This document shows positions 1 through 8,379 of a stretch of 64,000 bases of DNA, piece by piece. Made by a program: the position numbers and the translations under genes. Each line of letters opens with the position of its first letter. Position 1 is the first letter of the stretch. The stretch is taken from contig NC_017219.1 in NCBI RefSeq assembly GCF_000269965.1, forward strand, positions 1,426,001-1,490,000, in the 5' to 3' direction. The notes below the pieces were generated by a model that was not told where the DNA came from, ran no database searches, and saw nothing but the letters and a program-made list of their open reading frames with translations. This DNA is from Bifidobacterium longum subsp. infantis ATCC 15697 = JCM 1222 = DSM 20088 (GTDB taxonomy: Bacteria > Actinomycetota > Actinomycetes > Actinomycetales > Bifidobacteriaceae).

Positions 1-3000
1 GCAAATGGTCGGCGAGAATCCCCGGCTCCTACCCTTTGACCGTGGTCACGCTCGGCGTGCTCCCCTTCAAAGGCGAGAACAACACCGCCCCCGGCTCCGA
101 CTGGGCGGCCGGCCTCCTGGACGCGAGCCGGTGCGGGGCCGTCGCGATCAGCGTGAAGGGCCTGGTCGAACCGGGGGAGATGACCCGCGAACAATTGGAC
201 AAGGACGCGGACAAGGTGCTCGACAAGGCGTACGAGCAGGCGGCGGGCGGCCGCAAGGCGAACCTGGGCGTGGCGCGCGAACTGGAGGCGGCGAACGGCG
301 AATACCAGGCGGACGGCAAGCCGTGGCCCACGCTCGTCCAGGCGCACGCGCACGCCGCACTGCCCATGATCGTGGAACAGTCGAACCGCGTCCCCTATCC
401 GGGGCACGTCGGGTTGAACCCGGACCGGCAGGAGGCCGCGTTCGAGGACATGCAGATCGGTTCCGACGACATGATCGAATACGATCCGTCGCCCCTGTAC
501 TGGCCGGCCCCGATCCTCGCGTTCAGCGGGCTCGCGGGCTGCTCCATGACGGGCGACGATTCGGGGCGCGGCCTGGACTCCGACCTGCCGGGCGCGTTCG
601 TGGGCGTCACGGAGGCGGACGGGCAGCCGGTCTACGATTCGCCGTTCGCCGCGTCCAGACGCAGCGGGAAAGCGATTTCCATAATCGTGGGCAGCACAGG
701 GTCTGGCAAAGCGGTTTCCCTCGGCACGCCTCTCCCCGTGCCCCCGCAGAAAAGGTTCCCCGAGGGCGGCCTCGTGCCGTTGCGCGACCTCGAGGACGGC
801 GACATGCTCTATGCGCGCGACGGGAAGACCTACCCGATTCTCGGCATGAGCCCCATCGGGGACGACGACATGTACGAGATCGTCCTGTCCGACGGGCAGA
901 GGATCAAGGCCAGCGGCGACCACCAATGGTGCGCGTGGACATGGCGCGACCGCAACTTCGCCCGCACCGGCAAACACCGGAAGAGCCTCGAACGCCGCGA
1001 ACGGGTCCGGAAGGCGCAGGAACGGCTGCGCGCCATGGCCGCCGGACACGGCATGGACGAATGGTGGGACTGCGAACGCATCTGGCGCGAGGTCCGGACC
1101 CTCGTCGCGCCGTTCGCGGGCAAGGGCGGGGAGACGTGGGTGAGGAACGCGCTCCGCTTCGCCGACGTGCCCTCCCGCATGCAGCCCGGCAGGACGCGCA
1201 ACAGGCCCAGGGGACGCTTCTACGAGCCCGCCCCGCTGCTCGGGCACATCCGCGACAGGTGGGAGCACACCGTCGGCAACGGTTTCGGGGCCGAAGCCAG
1301 GGCGCTGCGGCTCGCCAGGCTCGACGGGCTCATCGCCGACCCTCCCGCCGAACCGATCGACACGGCATGGCTCCTGGAACGGTTCGGGGACCTCGGCGTA
1401 TCGAAAAGCGCATTCGAGTCCGCCCTGAGATCCTACGACGGGCCGCGGGCGGAGCCTGCGGAAACGGCCCGTCGCATGCGCGTCGCATGGCCCGCGCCGC
1501 TCGCCCTCGCCCGCCTCGCCGACCGCATCGGCTGGCGGTACCGGGACGAACCCGGTGCCGGACACGGCGAACAGACCGTCACCACCCGCGAGATGCTCGA
1601 CGAGGGGCTGCTCGCCGACGGCGGGCAGGCGAACTGGGCGATCCGCGCCACGGCCCCCGTCCAGGGCGTCCGCACGGACCTGCCCATCGACCCGTGGACG
1701 CTCGGCGCATGGCTGGCCGACGGGTCGAAGACCGGCGGCGGCTTCGCCTCCGACCCGTCGAACGGCGACCTCGACCACCTGGAGAACCGTCTGCGAACCG
1801 CCGGATACGAGGTCACCCGGAGTACGTACGACCCGCAGAAGACCTACGCGAAACGCCTTGTCCGACAGCTCCGGGCGAACGGGTTCTACGGGAACAAGCA
1901 CATCCCCGAACCCTACTTCCACGCCGACGTCGAACAGAGGCTCGAACTCGTGCGAGGCCTGCTCGACCAGGACGGCGCCATCGACCAGAACGGGAGCGTC
2001 GAGTTCACCCAGTCCATCGACCACAAGCCGATCGTCGACGGGCTGACCCGTCTCCTGCGCTCCCTGGGCGTCGTCGTCCACGAGGCCACCCGCACGAAGG
2101 CCGGATACACGGCGGACGGGGAACGCCACGAGACCCGCGACCGCCTGCGCCTCACGTTCACCACAAGCCTGCCCGTGTTCTCCCTGCCCCGCAAACGCAT
2201 GCTTCTCCCCACTGAATTGCGCGAGACCTCGAAATGGCTGTACGTGAAAGGCATCCGGCCGATCGCCGACTGCCCGCACCGTTGCCTGAGCGTCGCCAGC
2301 CCCGACCGCACGTACCTGATCGGCGGCTACGTGCCCACGCATAACACCCGGCTCGGCCTGCATGTCGCCGCCCAATGGGGGCGCCTGCCCGACCCCGAGC
2401 ATCCGGGCATGCAGATCCCCGTCGTCTTCTGGGATCCGAAACCGAAATCATCCGACTTCGAACCGTTCGTCAGGAAACGCGGCGGCGTGGTCGTCAAGCT
2501 CGACCGGCCGGAGGCGCGCGGCATCCTCGACCCGCTGCGCTGCATCCCCAGGCATATGACGGACACGATCGTGCAGACGTCGGTCGCGATGCTCAGCCAG
2601 ATCACGGGCGGCGCGAACCCGGACCGCGCCTGGGAGATGGGCGTGTCCAGCATCGTCGGCTACGGTTTGCGCCACGGCGCCGACTGTCTGGGCGAATGCG
2701 TGCGCCTCGCCTGGGAGGAGTATGCCCATAGGGGACGGGAGGCGAAGGACATCGACCCGCTCGTCGAAAGGATCCGGCCCGTGTTGGACCGTGCCGTCAA
2801 GAACGACCCGTTGATGCCGCTCATCTACGGGACGGAGCCGGGCGGACGCCGCCTGTCCCTCTCCCAGGGCATGACCCTGATCAGCGCGGGCGCGTTGAAC
2901 GTGATCACCGACAAGGAGATCCAGGGCGCGCCCACCGACGTGCAGCGCTGGGTGTGCCGCATGGCCGCGCTGGGCGCCTCCTGCCTGGTGATCGGCCGCA

Positions 3001-3458
3001 ACGGGGCCGTCGTCATCGACGAGGCGTGGAGCCTGCTGCAGGACCGGTTCGGCCGGAGCGTCGTCGACCGTATGGGACGCCTGTCCCGCGACCAGCATTA
3101 CATGGTGATGATGCTCTCCCAGAAGGCCGACGAGTTCGTGGACGCGGGGATCGAGGATTTCGTCGGCAAGGTGTATGTGCTGGCCGTGGGCGCCCGCAAC
3201 GAGGGTTCGGGCCGCGACAGTCAGGCGCAGGCCGCCTGCCGGCTCGCGAACCAGCCGTTGGACGGGCGTATGCATGCGCGCATGATGCATGACAAGTATG
3301 TGGATCCGGATTCCCGCGCCCCGGACTGGGAGAGCCTGTACCCGTTGAGGGATCCGGAGACGGGCGGGCTGCTGCGCGGGTCGGTCGCCTACCTGCAGGT
3401 GGGGGATGCGGCGAGCGCGATACCCGTGGTGGTGCGCGTCGACGGTTCCCTGGATTAG
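1..3458 (+). CDS. VirB4/TraC-like conjugation ATPase, intein-containing, 5' end outside window
   Basis: The reading frame is open from the left edge (codons from base 3), so the true start lies upstream. Removing the intein at 711-2345 joins GSTGSGK to TRLGLH, restoring a Walker A motif (GSTGSGKT). Further on come a DPK segment (WDPKPKSSDFEP) and a Walker B (VVIDEAW, about bases 3004-3030), followed by a stretch ending MLSQKADEF. This order is typical of VirB4/TraC ATPases that power type IV secretion and conjugative mating channels at the membrane. The spliced protein would be at least about 600 residues. Its stop overlaps the end of the convergent gene at 3455 by 4 bases. VirB4 is favoured over VirD4 because the Walker B is followed by the DEAW signature and no N-terminal membrane segments are visible; the missing N terminus limits certainty. 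Confidence 0.85.
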   Translation, partial: KWSARIPGSYPLTVVTLGVLPFKGENNTAPGSDWAAGLLDASRCGAVAISVKGLVEPGEMTREQLDKDADKVLDKAYEQAAGGRKANLGVARELEAANGEYQADGKPWPTLVQAHAHAALPMIVEQSNRVPYPGHVGLNPDRQEAAFEDMQIGSDDMIEYDPSPLYWPAPILAFSGLAGCSMTGDDSGRGLDSDLPGAFVGVTEADGQPVYDSPFAASRRSGKAISIIVGSTGSGKAVSLGTPLPVPPQKRFPEGGLVPLRDLEDGDMLYARDGKTYPILGMSPIGDDDMYEIVLSDGQRIKASGDHQWCAWTWRDRNFARTGKHRKSLERRERVRKAQERLRAMAAGHGMDEWWDCERIWREVRTLVAPFAGKGGETWVRNALRFADVPSRMQPGRTRNRPRGRFYEPAPLLGHIRDRWEHTVGNGFGAEARALRLARLDGLIADPPAEPIDTAWLLERFGDLGVSKSAFESALRSYDGPRAEPAETARRMRVAWPAPLALARLADRIGWRYRDEPGAGHGEQTVTTREMLDEGLLADGGQANWAIRATAPVQGVRTDLPIDPWTLGAWLADGSKTGGGFASDPSNGDLDHLENRLRTAGYEVTRSTYDPQKTYAKRLVRQLRANGFYGNKHIPEPYFHADVEQRLELVRGLLDQDGAIDQNGSVEFTQSIDHKPIVDGLTRLLRSLGVVVHEATRTKAGYTADGERHETRDRLRLTFTTSLPVFSLPRKRMLLPTELRETSKWLYVKGIRPIADCPHRCLSVASPDRTYLIGGYVPTHNTRLGLHVAAQWGRLPDPEHPGMQIPVVFWDPKPKSSDFEPFVRKRGGVVVKLDRPEARGILDPLRCIPRHMTDTIVQTSVAMLSQITGGANPDRAWEMGVSSIVGYGLRHGADCLGECVRLAWEEYAHRGREAKDIDPLVERIRPVLDRAVKNDPLMPLIYGTEPGGRRLSLSQGMTLISAGALNVITDKEIQGAPTDVQRWVCRMAALGASCLVIGRNGAVVIDEAWSLLQDRFGRSVVDRMGRLSRDQHYMVMMLSQKADEFVDAGIEDFVGKVYVLAVGARNEGSGRDSQAQAACRLANQPLDGRMHARMMHDKYVDPDSRAPDWESLYPLRDPETGGLLRGSVAYLQVGDAASAIPVVVRVDGSLD
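711..2345 (+). other. Class 3 intein with LAGLIDADG homing endonuclease, 545 residues
   Basis: The insertion sits exactly between the Lys and Thr of the P-loop. It begins with Ala (711-713) instead of Cys or Ser and ends THN (2337-2345), followed by Thr as the +1 residue. The three class 3 markers are visible: Trp two residues after the block B His (DHQW, Trp at 927-929), Cys at block F position 4 (HRCLSV, Cys at 2283-2285) and Thr before the terminal His-Asn (2337-2339). Class 3 inteins start splicing from the internal block F Cys instead of residue 1. Two LAGLIDADG-like helices, LGAWLADGS (about 1708-1734) and LVRGLLDQDG (about 1948-1977), mark a homing endonuclease that is probably intact. 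Confidence 0.9.
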
Positions 3459-3715
3459 GAGCGTCGCAGGGTGGGCGCGTAGGCGCGGCGTGTCCACCAT
3501 ACGCCGTGCCCCTGCGCGTCCATGCTGCCGTTGGCGAACGCCGTGTCGCCGTCGAGCCACCAGTTGACGCGTGTCCCGTCCCCGGGTTCGACGTGCAGGT
3601 TGGGTGTGTGGATGCCCTGCCCGTCGGGGTCGAACCCGTGGTCGCGCAGGCCGTCGATGATGCGGGCCAGGGTCTGCGCCTGGCCGATGGTGAGTCGTTC
3701 GTATGCGTCGTTCAT
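3455..3715 (-). CDS. Small hypothetical protein, 86 aa
   Basis: An 86-residue acidic protein starting MNDAYERLTIGQAQTLAR, with no membrane segment and a Trp-rich C-terminal half (VNWWLDG, GVWWTRR). The ATG lies 9 nt downstream of a GACGCATA motif with no ribosome site, as for other genes here, which supports this start. It is convergent with the VirB4-like gene (4-base overlap) and sits 15 nt downstream of the membrane protein gene at 3731. I do not recognise the family; a small accessory of the transfer region is a reasonable guess. Confidence 0.65.
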   Translation of the reverse strand: MNDAYERLTIGQAQTLARIIDGLRDHGFDPDGQGIHTPNLHVEPGDGTRVNWWLDGDTAFANGSMDAQGHGVWWTRRAYAPTLRRS

Positions 3716-3736
3716 GGGGTCGGGTATGCGTCACAT
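3716..3736 (-). promoter_or_regulatory. GACGCATA motif, leaderless start of 3715 gene
   Basis: Read on the minus strand, GTGACGCATA is followed by 9 nt and then the ATG of the 86-aa gene. There is no Shine-Dalgarno sequence between them, so transcription probably starts at or next to the ATG. Confidence 0.55.
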
Positions 3737-5047
3737 GCTGGCGTCCGCGTTGCCGGGCGCCGGCATGGGCGTGGGTGTCGGCTGCGGGGCCGGCGTGGGC
3801 GTGGGCGTCGGCGTCGGCTGCGGGGCCGGCGTGGGCGTGACGGCCTGGGGCGTGTCCTGCGCCTGGGATCGCTCCTGTTCGGCCTCCCGTCGCGCCTCCG
3901 CCTCCTGTTCGGCCTTCCGTTTCGCCTCCGCCTCCGCCTTCTCCTCCTGTTCGGTCTTCTGCTGCTCCTGTCCGGCCTGCTTGTCGAGCCGTCCGAATTC
4001 CCGTTCCTTCGCGGCCAGGCCGTCCGCGTCCCCGGGCGCGGTCTCGGCGAGCGTTTCGAGCGCGGCGAGCGTCTGCCCTCCGGCCTTCGGATGGTTTTTC
4101 CTGCTTGCCGCGATCCGGCCGGTCAGGTCCCTCCATGCGGCGTCCAGCGCGTTCCGGTTCGCCTCGGCGAGCGTGCGGGCGCGGGTCTTGAGCGTGCGGG
4201 CCCGGGCCTTGAGCGTGTCCGTGTCCGCCTTGCAGGACGTGTCGGGCCCGTCGCCGGGTTTCACGCCGAGCGTCTTCGCCTGCCGGGCGAGCCCGTCCCA
4301 TGTTCCGGCCTGCGCGGTGAGCGTCGCGCACGCCTCGTCGTGGGCCTTCCGCTGCCGGTCGGAGGCGATGAGCGTGCGCGTCGCGACGACGCCGCCCGCC
4401 AGGAGGGCGAGGGCGAGGATGGCGGCCGTGCCGGCGATGAGGATGCGGCGCGACGGGATGGGCCGGCGTGCGGAGGCCGGGACGGGCTCCCGCATGCCGT
4501 CGTCCGGCCCGGCCGCGAGAGTGTCGGTGCCCCAGTCGAAATCCGCGGGGATGCGCACGCTGGTGCCGGGCACGCTGACGAGCCGCGGCACGGGGTCGAC
4601 GGCGTCTGGTCCAGCCGTCGTCGGATCGGCGTCTTCGGATCGCGGCCCGTCCCCGCCGGCCATGCCCCACCAGTCGTCGTCCGCGTCCATGTCGGGGGTC
4701 TCACCCGTCCCCGTGCGCGCCGGGATCCCGGCCGGCGGGCCCGGCATGGTCTCCTCGGCGTCCATGCCCCACCAGTCGTCGTCCGCCCCGTCGTCCGGCA
4801 TGGGATCGGGCGCGTCTTCGGATCGCCCGTCCCTCCCGTCCATATCCCGTCGGCCGTCGTCCACGCCGACCGTGGTCGCGTCCGCCGGATCGGGGTCCGG
4901 TGTCGCGTCCGCCGCATCCGATCCGCTCCCGGAATCCCACCAGCCGTCGTCGGCGTCGGGTTTCCGCGTCGCGTCCCCGTCGGCCGGCTTCGCGACGGGT
5001 TCGGCGAGACCGGCCCCGGGATCGGCGGCGAAAGGATTGAACGGCAT
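3731..5047 (-). CDS. Acidic single-pass membrane protein with coiled coil and Pro-Thr tail, 438 aa
   Basis: Residues 1-200 are acidic and disordered and carry three related motifs: DDGWWDS (33-39), DDDWWGM (89-95) and DDDWWGM (123-129). A basic patch (RRPIPSRR) precedes one transmembrane helix at about 201-222. The external part holds two Cys, a charged alanine-rich coiled coil (about 320-390, KAEAEAKRKAEQEAEARR) and a tail of PTPTP and PAPQP repeats. The topology suggests a cytoplasmic docking tail and a wall-spanning stalk. It is divergent from the lipoprotein gene at 5080, sharing a palindromic promoter, and lies among transfer genes, so a scaffold of the mating channel is the best guess. 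No family is recognised. Confidence 0.75.
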   Translation of the reverse strand: MPFNPFAADPGAGLAEPVAKPADGDATRKPDADDGWWDSGSGSDAADATPDPDPADATTVGVDDGRRDMDGRDGRSEDAPDPMPDDGADDDWWGMDAEETMPGPPAGIPARTGTGETPDMDADDDWWGMAGGDGPRSEDADPTTAGPDAVDPVPRLVSVPGTSVRIPADFDWGTDTLAAGPDDGMREPVPASARRPIPSRRILIAGTAAILALALLAGGVVATRTLIASDRQRKAHDEACATLTAQAGTWDGLARQAKTLGVKPGDGPDTSCKADTDTLKARARTLKTRARTLAEANRNALDAAWRDLTGRIAASRKNHPKAGGQTLAALETLAETAPGDADGLAAKEREFGRLDKQAGQEQQKTEQEEKAEAEAKRKAEQEAEARREAEQERSQAQDTPQAVTPTPAPQPTPTPTPTPAPQPTPTPMPAPGNADASM

Positions 5048-5079
5048 GCGCGACGCCTATGCGCGCATAGCCTGCGCGC
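5048..5079. promoter_or_regulatory. Divergent palindromic promoter TATGCGCGCATA
   Basis: The palindrome TATGCGCGCATA (5058-5069) lies exactly 10 nt from the ATG of the leftward gene (5047) and 10 nt from the ATG of the rightward gene (5080). Each half matches the GCATA motif used throughout the element, and neither gene has a ribosome site, so this should be a bidirectional leaderless promoter. Confidence 0.6.
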
Positions 5080-6003
5080 ATGAGACCACGATCGCGCACC
5101 CTCATAGCCGTCGCCACGCTCGCCGGCATCATCCTGACCGCCGGATGCGCGCGGCAGAAGACCGACACGGGGAAGACCGGGACGAAACCACAGGCCATGA
5201 CGGCCACGCCCGACGCGAAGACCGTCGAACACGCCGCGGCGTTCGAGAGACGCCTGCGCGAATGGGGCGCCGACAGCACCATCCGCGCCGACACGCTCGC
5301 GCGAAAGGACGCGGGAAGCGTGCTCGCCTCACTGCACGGCACGCCGCCCGCGGACGATCCGACCACGGGCGAAAACCTGCCCGCCCGCCAGGCGGACGCG
5401 GGCCCGCACGCCGCCAACCCCGCATGCCGCGCCTACCGGCGGCTCGACCAGGTCGGCGACACGGGCGAACGCGCCTGGTGCGCGGACGGGCTCGACGCGG
5501 CCGCATGGCTCGCCCGCATCGCCTGGGGGTACGGGAGCCGGTGGACGGACGGGCCGCACTCGGCCGCGGACGGGACGGGCGTACGCGTGACCGGCACCGT
5601 CCGATTCATGTACCTGGCCGGCAACCAGAACCCGAACACGTTGCACGTGGACGACTGGTGGGGGATCACACCCACCTGGATCGACTATCCGGTGGACGAC
5701 AGGCTCACGGTCCGGGACGGGCGGATCACGGGGATCCGCCACCGGCAGGCCGACCCCTGGTGGATCGACCCGTGGCTCGGCGTATGGGACACGGACATCG
5801 GCGACCGGATGAACGGCCGGGGAAGGGTCGGCATCCCCGTGAAGGGCGAACCCGACTGGGGGACGCTGACCGGCGACGGGCTGACCGTCATCCCGCCCGA
5901 AACCCGGTTCATGGCCGACGAAAACGTGGACATGAGCCTGTGGGGGAGCATCCCCGTGCGGGTCGGCGACGGCCAGTCCTGCCAGAACCCGGGCTACTGC
6001 TAG
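5080..6003 (+). CDS. Secreted lipoprotein of the transfer region, 307 aa
   Basis: A lipoprotein signal peptide is clear: basic start MRPRSR, a hydrophobic core, and lipobox LTAGC with the acylated Cys at residue 23. The mature protein is Trp-rich (DDWWGITPTW, DPWWIDPW) with four further Cys, two near the C terminus (SCQNPGYC), so disulfides are possible. The ATG 10 nt after a GCATA motif supports this start. It is divergent from the acidic membrane protein and convergent with the CHAP hydrolase. I do not recognise the family; its position suggests an outer component of the conjugation apparatus. Confidence 0.75.
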   Translation: MRPRSRTLIAVATLAGIILTAGCARQKTDTGKTGTKPQAMTATPDAKTVEHAAAFERRLREWGADSTIRADTLARKDAGSVLASLHGTPPADDPTTGENLPARQADAGPHAANPACRAYRRLDQVGDTGERAWCADGLDAAAWLARIAWGYGSRWTDGPHSAADGTGVRVTGTVRFMYLAGNQNPNTLHVDDWWGITPTWIDYPVDDRLTVRDGRITGIRHRQADPWWIDPWLGVWDTDIGDRMNGRGRVGIPVKGEPDWGTLTGDGLTVIPPETRFMADENVDMSLWGSIPVRVGDGQSCQNPGYC

Positions 6004-7271
6004 AGCTTCCAGCTGTCCTTCCAGAAGAACCCGTTGCCGGAGGCCGCCGCGTATTCGCCTTTCGTCAGCCAACGCGCGTTGTAGCTGGTCCACAGGCCCG
6101 CGCCCCCGTCGTTGAAGTTGCCTTCGCTGATCATGATCTTCCAGCCGGACGGATCCTTGTCCACCTTCTCCACGAACGCGACGTGGTTGTTGCCGCCGCC
6201 CCAGAAGCAGACGCCCGCGCCCGGTCTGGGCTCGTCGGAACGCGTCCACCCCTTCGTGCCCGCCGCCCAGTCGGACAGTTGTCCGCCGTTCATCGTGTGC
6301 GGGTTGATGACGTCCCCGTCGTGCACCAGCCATGAGCGGGCCAGCCAATACCAGTAGCACTGGTAGTTGCCCGCGGCCTGCCAGTCGAGGGGAGGGGCAC
6401 CCATGTCCCCGGCCTGGCAGATCTTCAGCTTCGTGGCGCACATCCACCCGAAGTCATGCGTGTTCGTGGGCGCGCCGCCCACGTCCCCGTATTTCGCGTT
6501 CCCGTCGGACGAATCATCCGCATCCGCGTCGCATGACGCGTCCGTGTCCGCCGTGTCCGACGGGGACGCGGCGTCCTTCTTCCCGTCCGGCTTCGATTCG
6601 GCCGGGAAGTCGATGTCGGCGAGCTCCTTCGAATCGTAGTAGGCGCGCGCGTACTGCTCGCGTTCCTTCTCATGCCGGTCCGCCCAGTAGGGGCGCCCGT
6701 AGCCGGCCATCCAGGCGACGGCCGCGTCCTCGGGATTGTCGGCCTGCAGCCACCACGTGCGCAGGTCGTCGTCGATGGGCTCGTGCCCCTCGGCCTTGAC
6801 CGCGTCGAGGAAATGGTTGTTGAAATCGGTCTGCGCGGTGGCGACGAGCATGCGGATCTGCACGTCCGCGTCGGAATCCTCGCCCGACACGTGGTTCGCG
6901 TCCATCCAGTTGCGGATCTTGCTTCGCGGCGTCCACTGGTTCAGCCCATAGCCGCGCAGCATGGGATCGGGTTCGCCGATCTGCTCCTGCGCGGGGTTCA
7001 TGCCCGATTCGAACTGGATGACGCCGAGCACGCCCGCCGTGCTCGCCTTCGAATACCCGGCCTTGGCGAACGCCCTGGCGAGGGACGCGGCCACGTCGTT
7101 GGGCGTGACCGTCGTGTCCGTGTCGTCCGTACAGTCGGCCGTGTCCGCCATGGTGGCCGCGGCCATGGTGGTCATGCCCGCGGGCGCGGCCACGACCACC
7201 ATGGCGAACGCGAGCAGCAGGACGAGCACCGGCGGGCTGGCGGCGAGCAGGAGGGGCAGGAGACGTTTCAT
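6000..7271 (-). CDS. Cell-wall hydrolase: lysozyme-like domain plus CHAP amidase, 423 aa
   Basis: The N terminus is a signal peptide or anchor (MKRLLPLLLAASPPVLVLLLAF). Residues of about 50-200 resemble the phage-tail lysozyme family, with VLGVIQFESGMNP carrying the likely catalytic Glu and later GLNQWTP. An acidic Ser/Asp linker follows, then a CHAP domain with nucleophile Cys at about residue 305 (YQCYWY) and His at about 363 (NNHVAFVEKV). Two-domain hydrolases of this kind act like VirB1 in Gram-positive conjugation, opening peptidoglycan for the mating channel. The start MKRLL is chosen because it begins the signal peptide; it lies 11 nt after a minus-strand GCATA motif. The stop overlaps the lipoprotein stop by 4 bases, convergently. 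Confidence 0.88.
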   Translation of the reverse strand: MKRLLPLLLAASPPVLVLLLAFAMVVVAAPAGMTTMAAATMADTADCTDDTDTTVTPNDVAASLARAFAKAGYSKASTAGVLGVIQFESGMNPAQEQIGEPDPMLRGYGLNQWTPRSKIRNWMDANHVSGEDSDADVQIRMLVATAQTDFNNHFLDAVKAEGHEPIDDDLRTWWLQADNPEDAAVAWMAGYGRPYWADRHEKEREQYARAYYDSKELADIDFPAESKPDGKKDAASPSDTADTDASCDADADDSSDGNAKYGDVGGAPTNTHDFGWMCATKLKICQAGDMGAPPLDWQAAGNYQCYWYWLARSWLVHDGDVINPHTMNGGQLSDWAAGTKGWTRSDEPRPGAGVCFWGGGNNHVAFVEKVDKDPSGWKIMISEGNFNDGGAGLWTSYNARWLTKGEYAAASGNGFFWKDSWKL

Positions 7272-7292
7272 ACATGCCCGGCTATGCGGCCG
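7272..7292 (-). promoter_or_regulatory. GCATA motif upstream of CHAP hydrolase
   Basis: On the minus strand, CCGCATA is followed by 11 nt and the ATG of the hydrolase gene. The spacing is slightly longer than the usual 9-10 nt, and no ribosome site is visible. Confidence 0.4.
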
Positions 7293-7342
7293 GGACGCAT
7301 ACAAGGCCGGACGGTTGACCATCGAGAAAGGGGACCACACCC

Positions 7343-7618
7343 ATGGACGAGACGATCGAGGACATGCGCCGCCTGGCCGGCGGCATTGAGGCCTGGCTTG
7401 AGGACAACGAGTACGATCGACGCCGAGCAAGGGCGCGTCATGCCCTGAACCTGTTCAAAGAGGCGGGCGTGGAGCCGGCCCGCGTCGCCCAGGCGGCGGA
7501 CCCGTCGCATGCGGCCGCCCTGGCGCTCGGCCTGTACGACACGTGCGTGAAGACCCATGACCTCGAGCACGCGCGTCTCCTGAACCGGGTGGCGGCGGAA
7601 CTCACGGAGGCCGTGTGA
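7343..7618 (+). CDS. Small hypothetical helical protein, 91 aa
   Basis: A soluble alpha-helical protein (MDETIEDMRRLAGGIEAWLE) with no recognised motif. A GAAAGGGG ribosome site lies about 10 nt before the ATG. The next gene's GTG overlaps its TGA (GTGA), so the two are translationally coupled and probably form one transfer-region operon with the DUF2637-like membrane protein. Confidence 0.7.
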   Translation: MDETIEDMRRLAGGIEAWLEDNEYDRRRARARHALNLFKEAGVEPARVAQAADPSHAAALALGLYDTCVKTHDLEHARLLNRVAAELTEAV

Positions 7619-8301
7619 ACGGGGGGCGCGAGGCGCGCATGTGGCCGGGCGTGACGGTCGCGGTCGTGCTCGCCCTGCTCGCGTTCATCATCAGCTTCGA
7701 CGCGTTGCGCGCCGTCGGGCTCGCATGCGGGATCAACGCGGCGCTGGCGTGGATGTTCCCGATCATCATCGACGGGTCGACGCTCGCGTTCACGTGGGCG
7801 GCGTGGGCGTTCAAGACGCGGCGCATGGGCACCCTGTACCCGTGGCTCATGCTCGTCCTGTTCAGCGTGATCAGCCTGATCGGCAACGCGCTGCACGCGC
7901 ATCCCGTCATGGTGAACGGGATGCTGCTGCCCGACTGGGTGCCGCCGGTCATCATGACCGTGCCGCCGGTCGCCCTGCTCGCGACCACGCACATGATCGT
8001 GCTCGCCGCGGGCCGCACGTTCGACCGGCAGGCCATGGCCGAGACCGCGGCGTCGGACCCGGCCGGGCCTTCGGCGGCTCCGACGCCGGAACCCACGCCC
8101 GGAATCGCGCCCGAACCGGACGCGTCCACGCCGGACGACCCCGCGCCCGCCATCGAGACGGATCACGATACGGAACCGGGACCGGACACGCCCGGGCCGG
8201 CCGACGGGGAGCCGTTGGGGCAACGCTGGGCGCAGGCCCTCGGCGACGCCGGGGACAGTCTCGCCGACAGGATGCTCGCCGCGCACGACGCGCGCCCCTG
8301 A
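7615..8301 (+). CDS. DUF2637-like (Spd-type) plasmid-spread membrane protein, 228 aa
   Basis: Four hydrophobic helices fill residues 10-140, including VTVAVVLALLAFIISFDAL, INAALAWMFPIIIDGSTLAF and LYPWLMLVLFSVISLIG. The ALAWMFPIIIDG segment matches the conserved W-P-DG pattern of DUF2637 proteins, which accompany conjugative plasmids of actinobacteria and are linked to intercellular spread. The C-terminal third is a Pro/Glu-rich disordered tail. The GTG start overlaps the previous stop. A strong bidirectional terminator follows. Confidence 0.75.
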   Translation: MNGGREARMWPGVTVAVVLALLAFIISFDALRAVGLACGINAALAWMFPIIIDGSTLAFTWAAWAFKTRRMGTLYPWLMLVLFSVISLIGNALHAHPVMVNGMLLPDWVPPVIMTVPPVALLATTHMIVLAAGRTFDRQAMAETAASDPAGPSAAPTPEPTPGIAPEPDASTPDDPAPAIETDHDTEPGPDTPGPADGEPLGQRWAQALGDAGDSLADRMLAAHDARP

Positions 8302-8317
8302 CGATCCGGACCGAACA

Positions 8318-8360
8318 AAAAAAGGGGTGTCGCGCCCGGACGGACGCGACACCCCTTTTC
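8318..8360. terminator. Bidirectional rho-independent terminator
   Basis: A perfect 15-bp stem (AAAAGGGGTGTCGCG against its complement, 8320-8334 and 8345-8359) with a 10-nt loop is flanked by A and T runs. It lies between convergent genes ending at 8301 and 8380 and can end transcription from both. Confidence 0.9.
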
Positions 8361-8379
8361 CCGCATGTCGGGGACGATC

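Noticed and set aside
5..2215. Long Arg/Pro-rich open frame over the intein gene
   Set aside because: It is a shadow of the VirB4-like frame; composition is Arg/Gly/Pro-rich with no domain, as expected for the alternate frame of GC-rich DNA.
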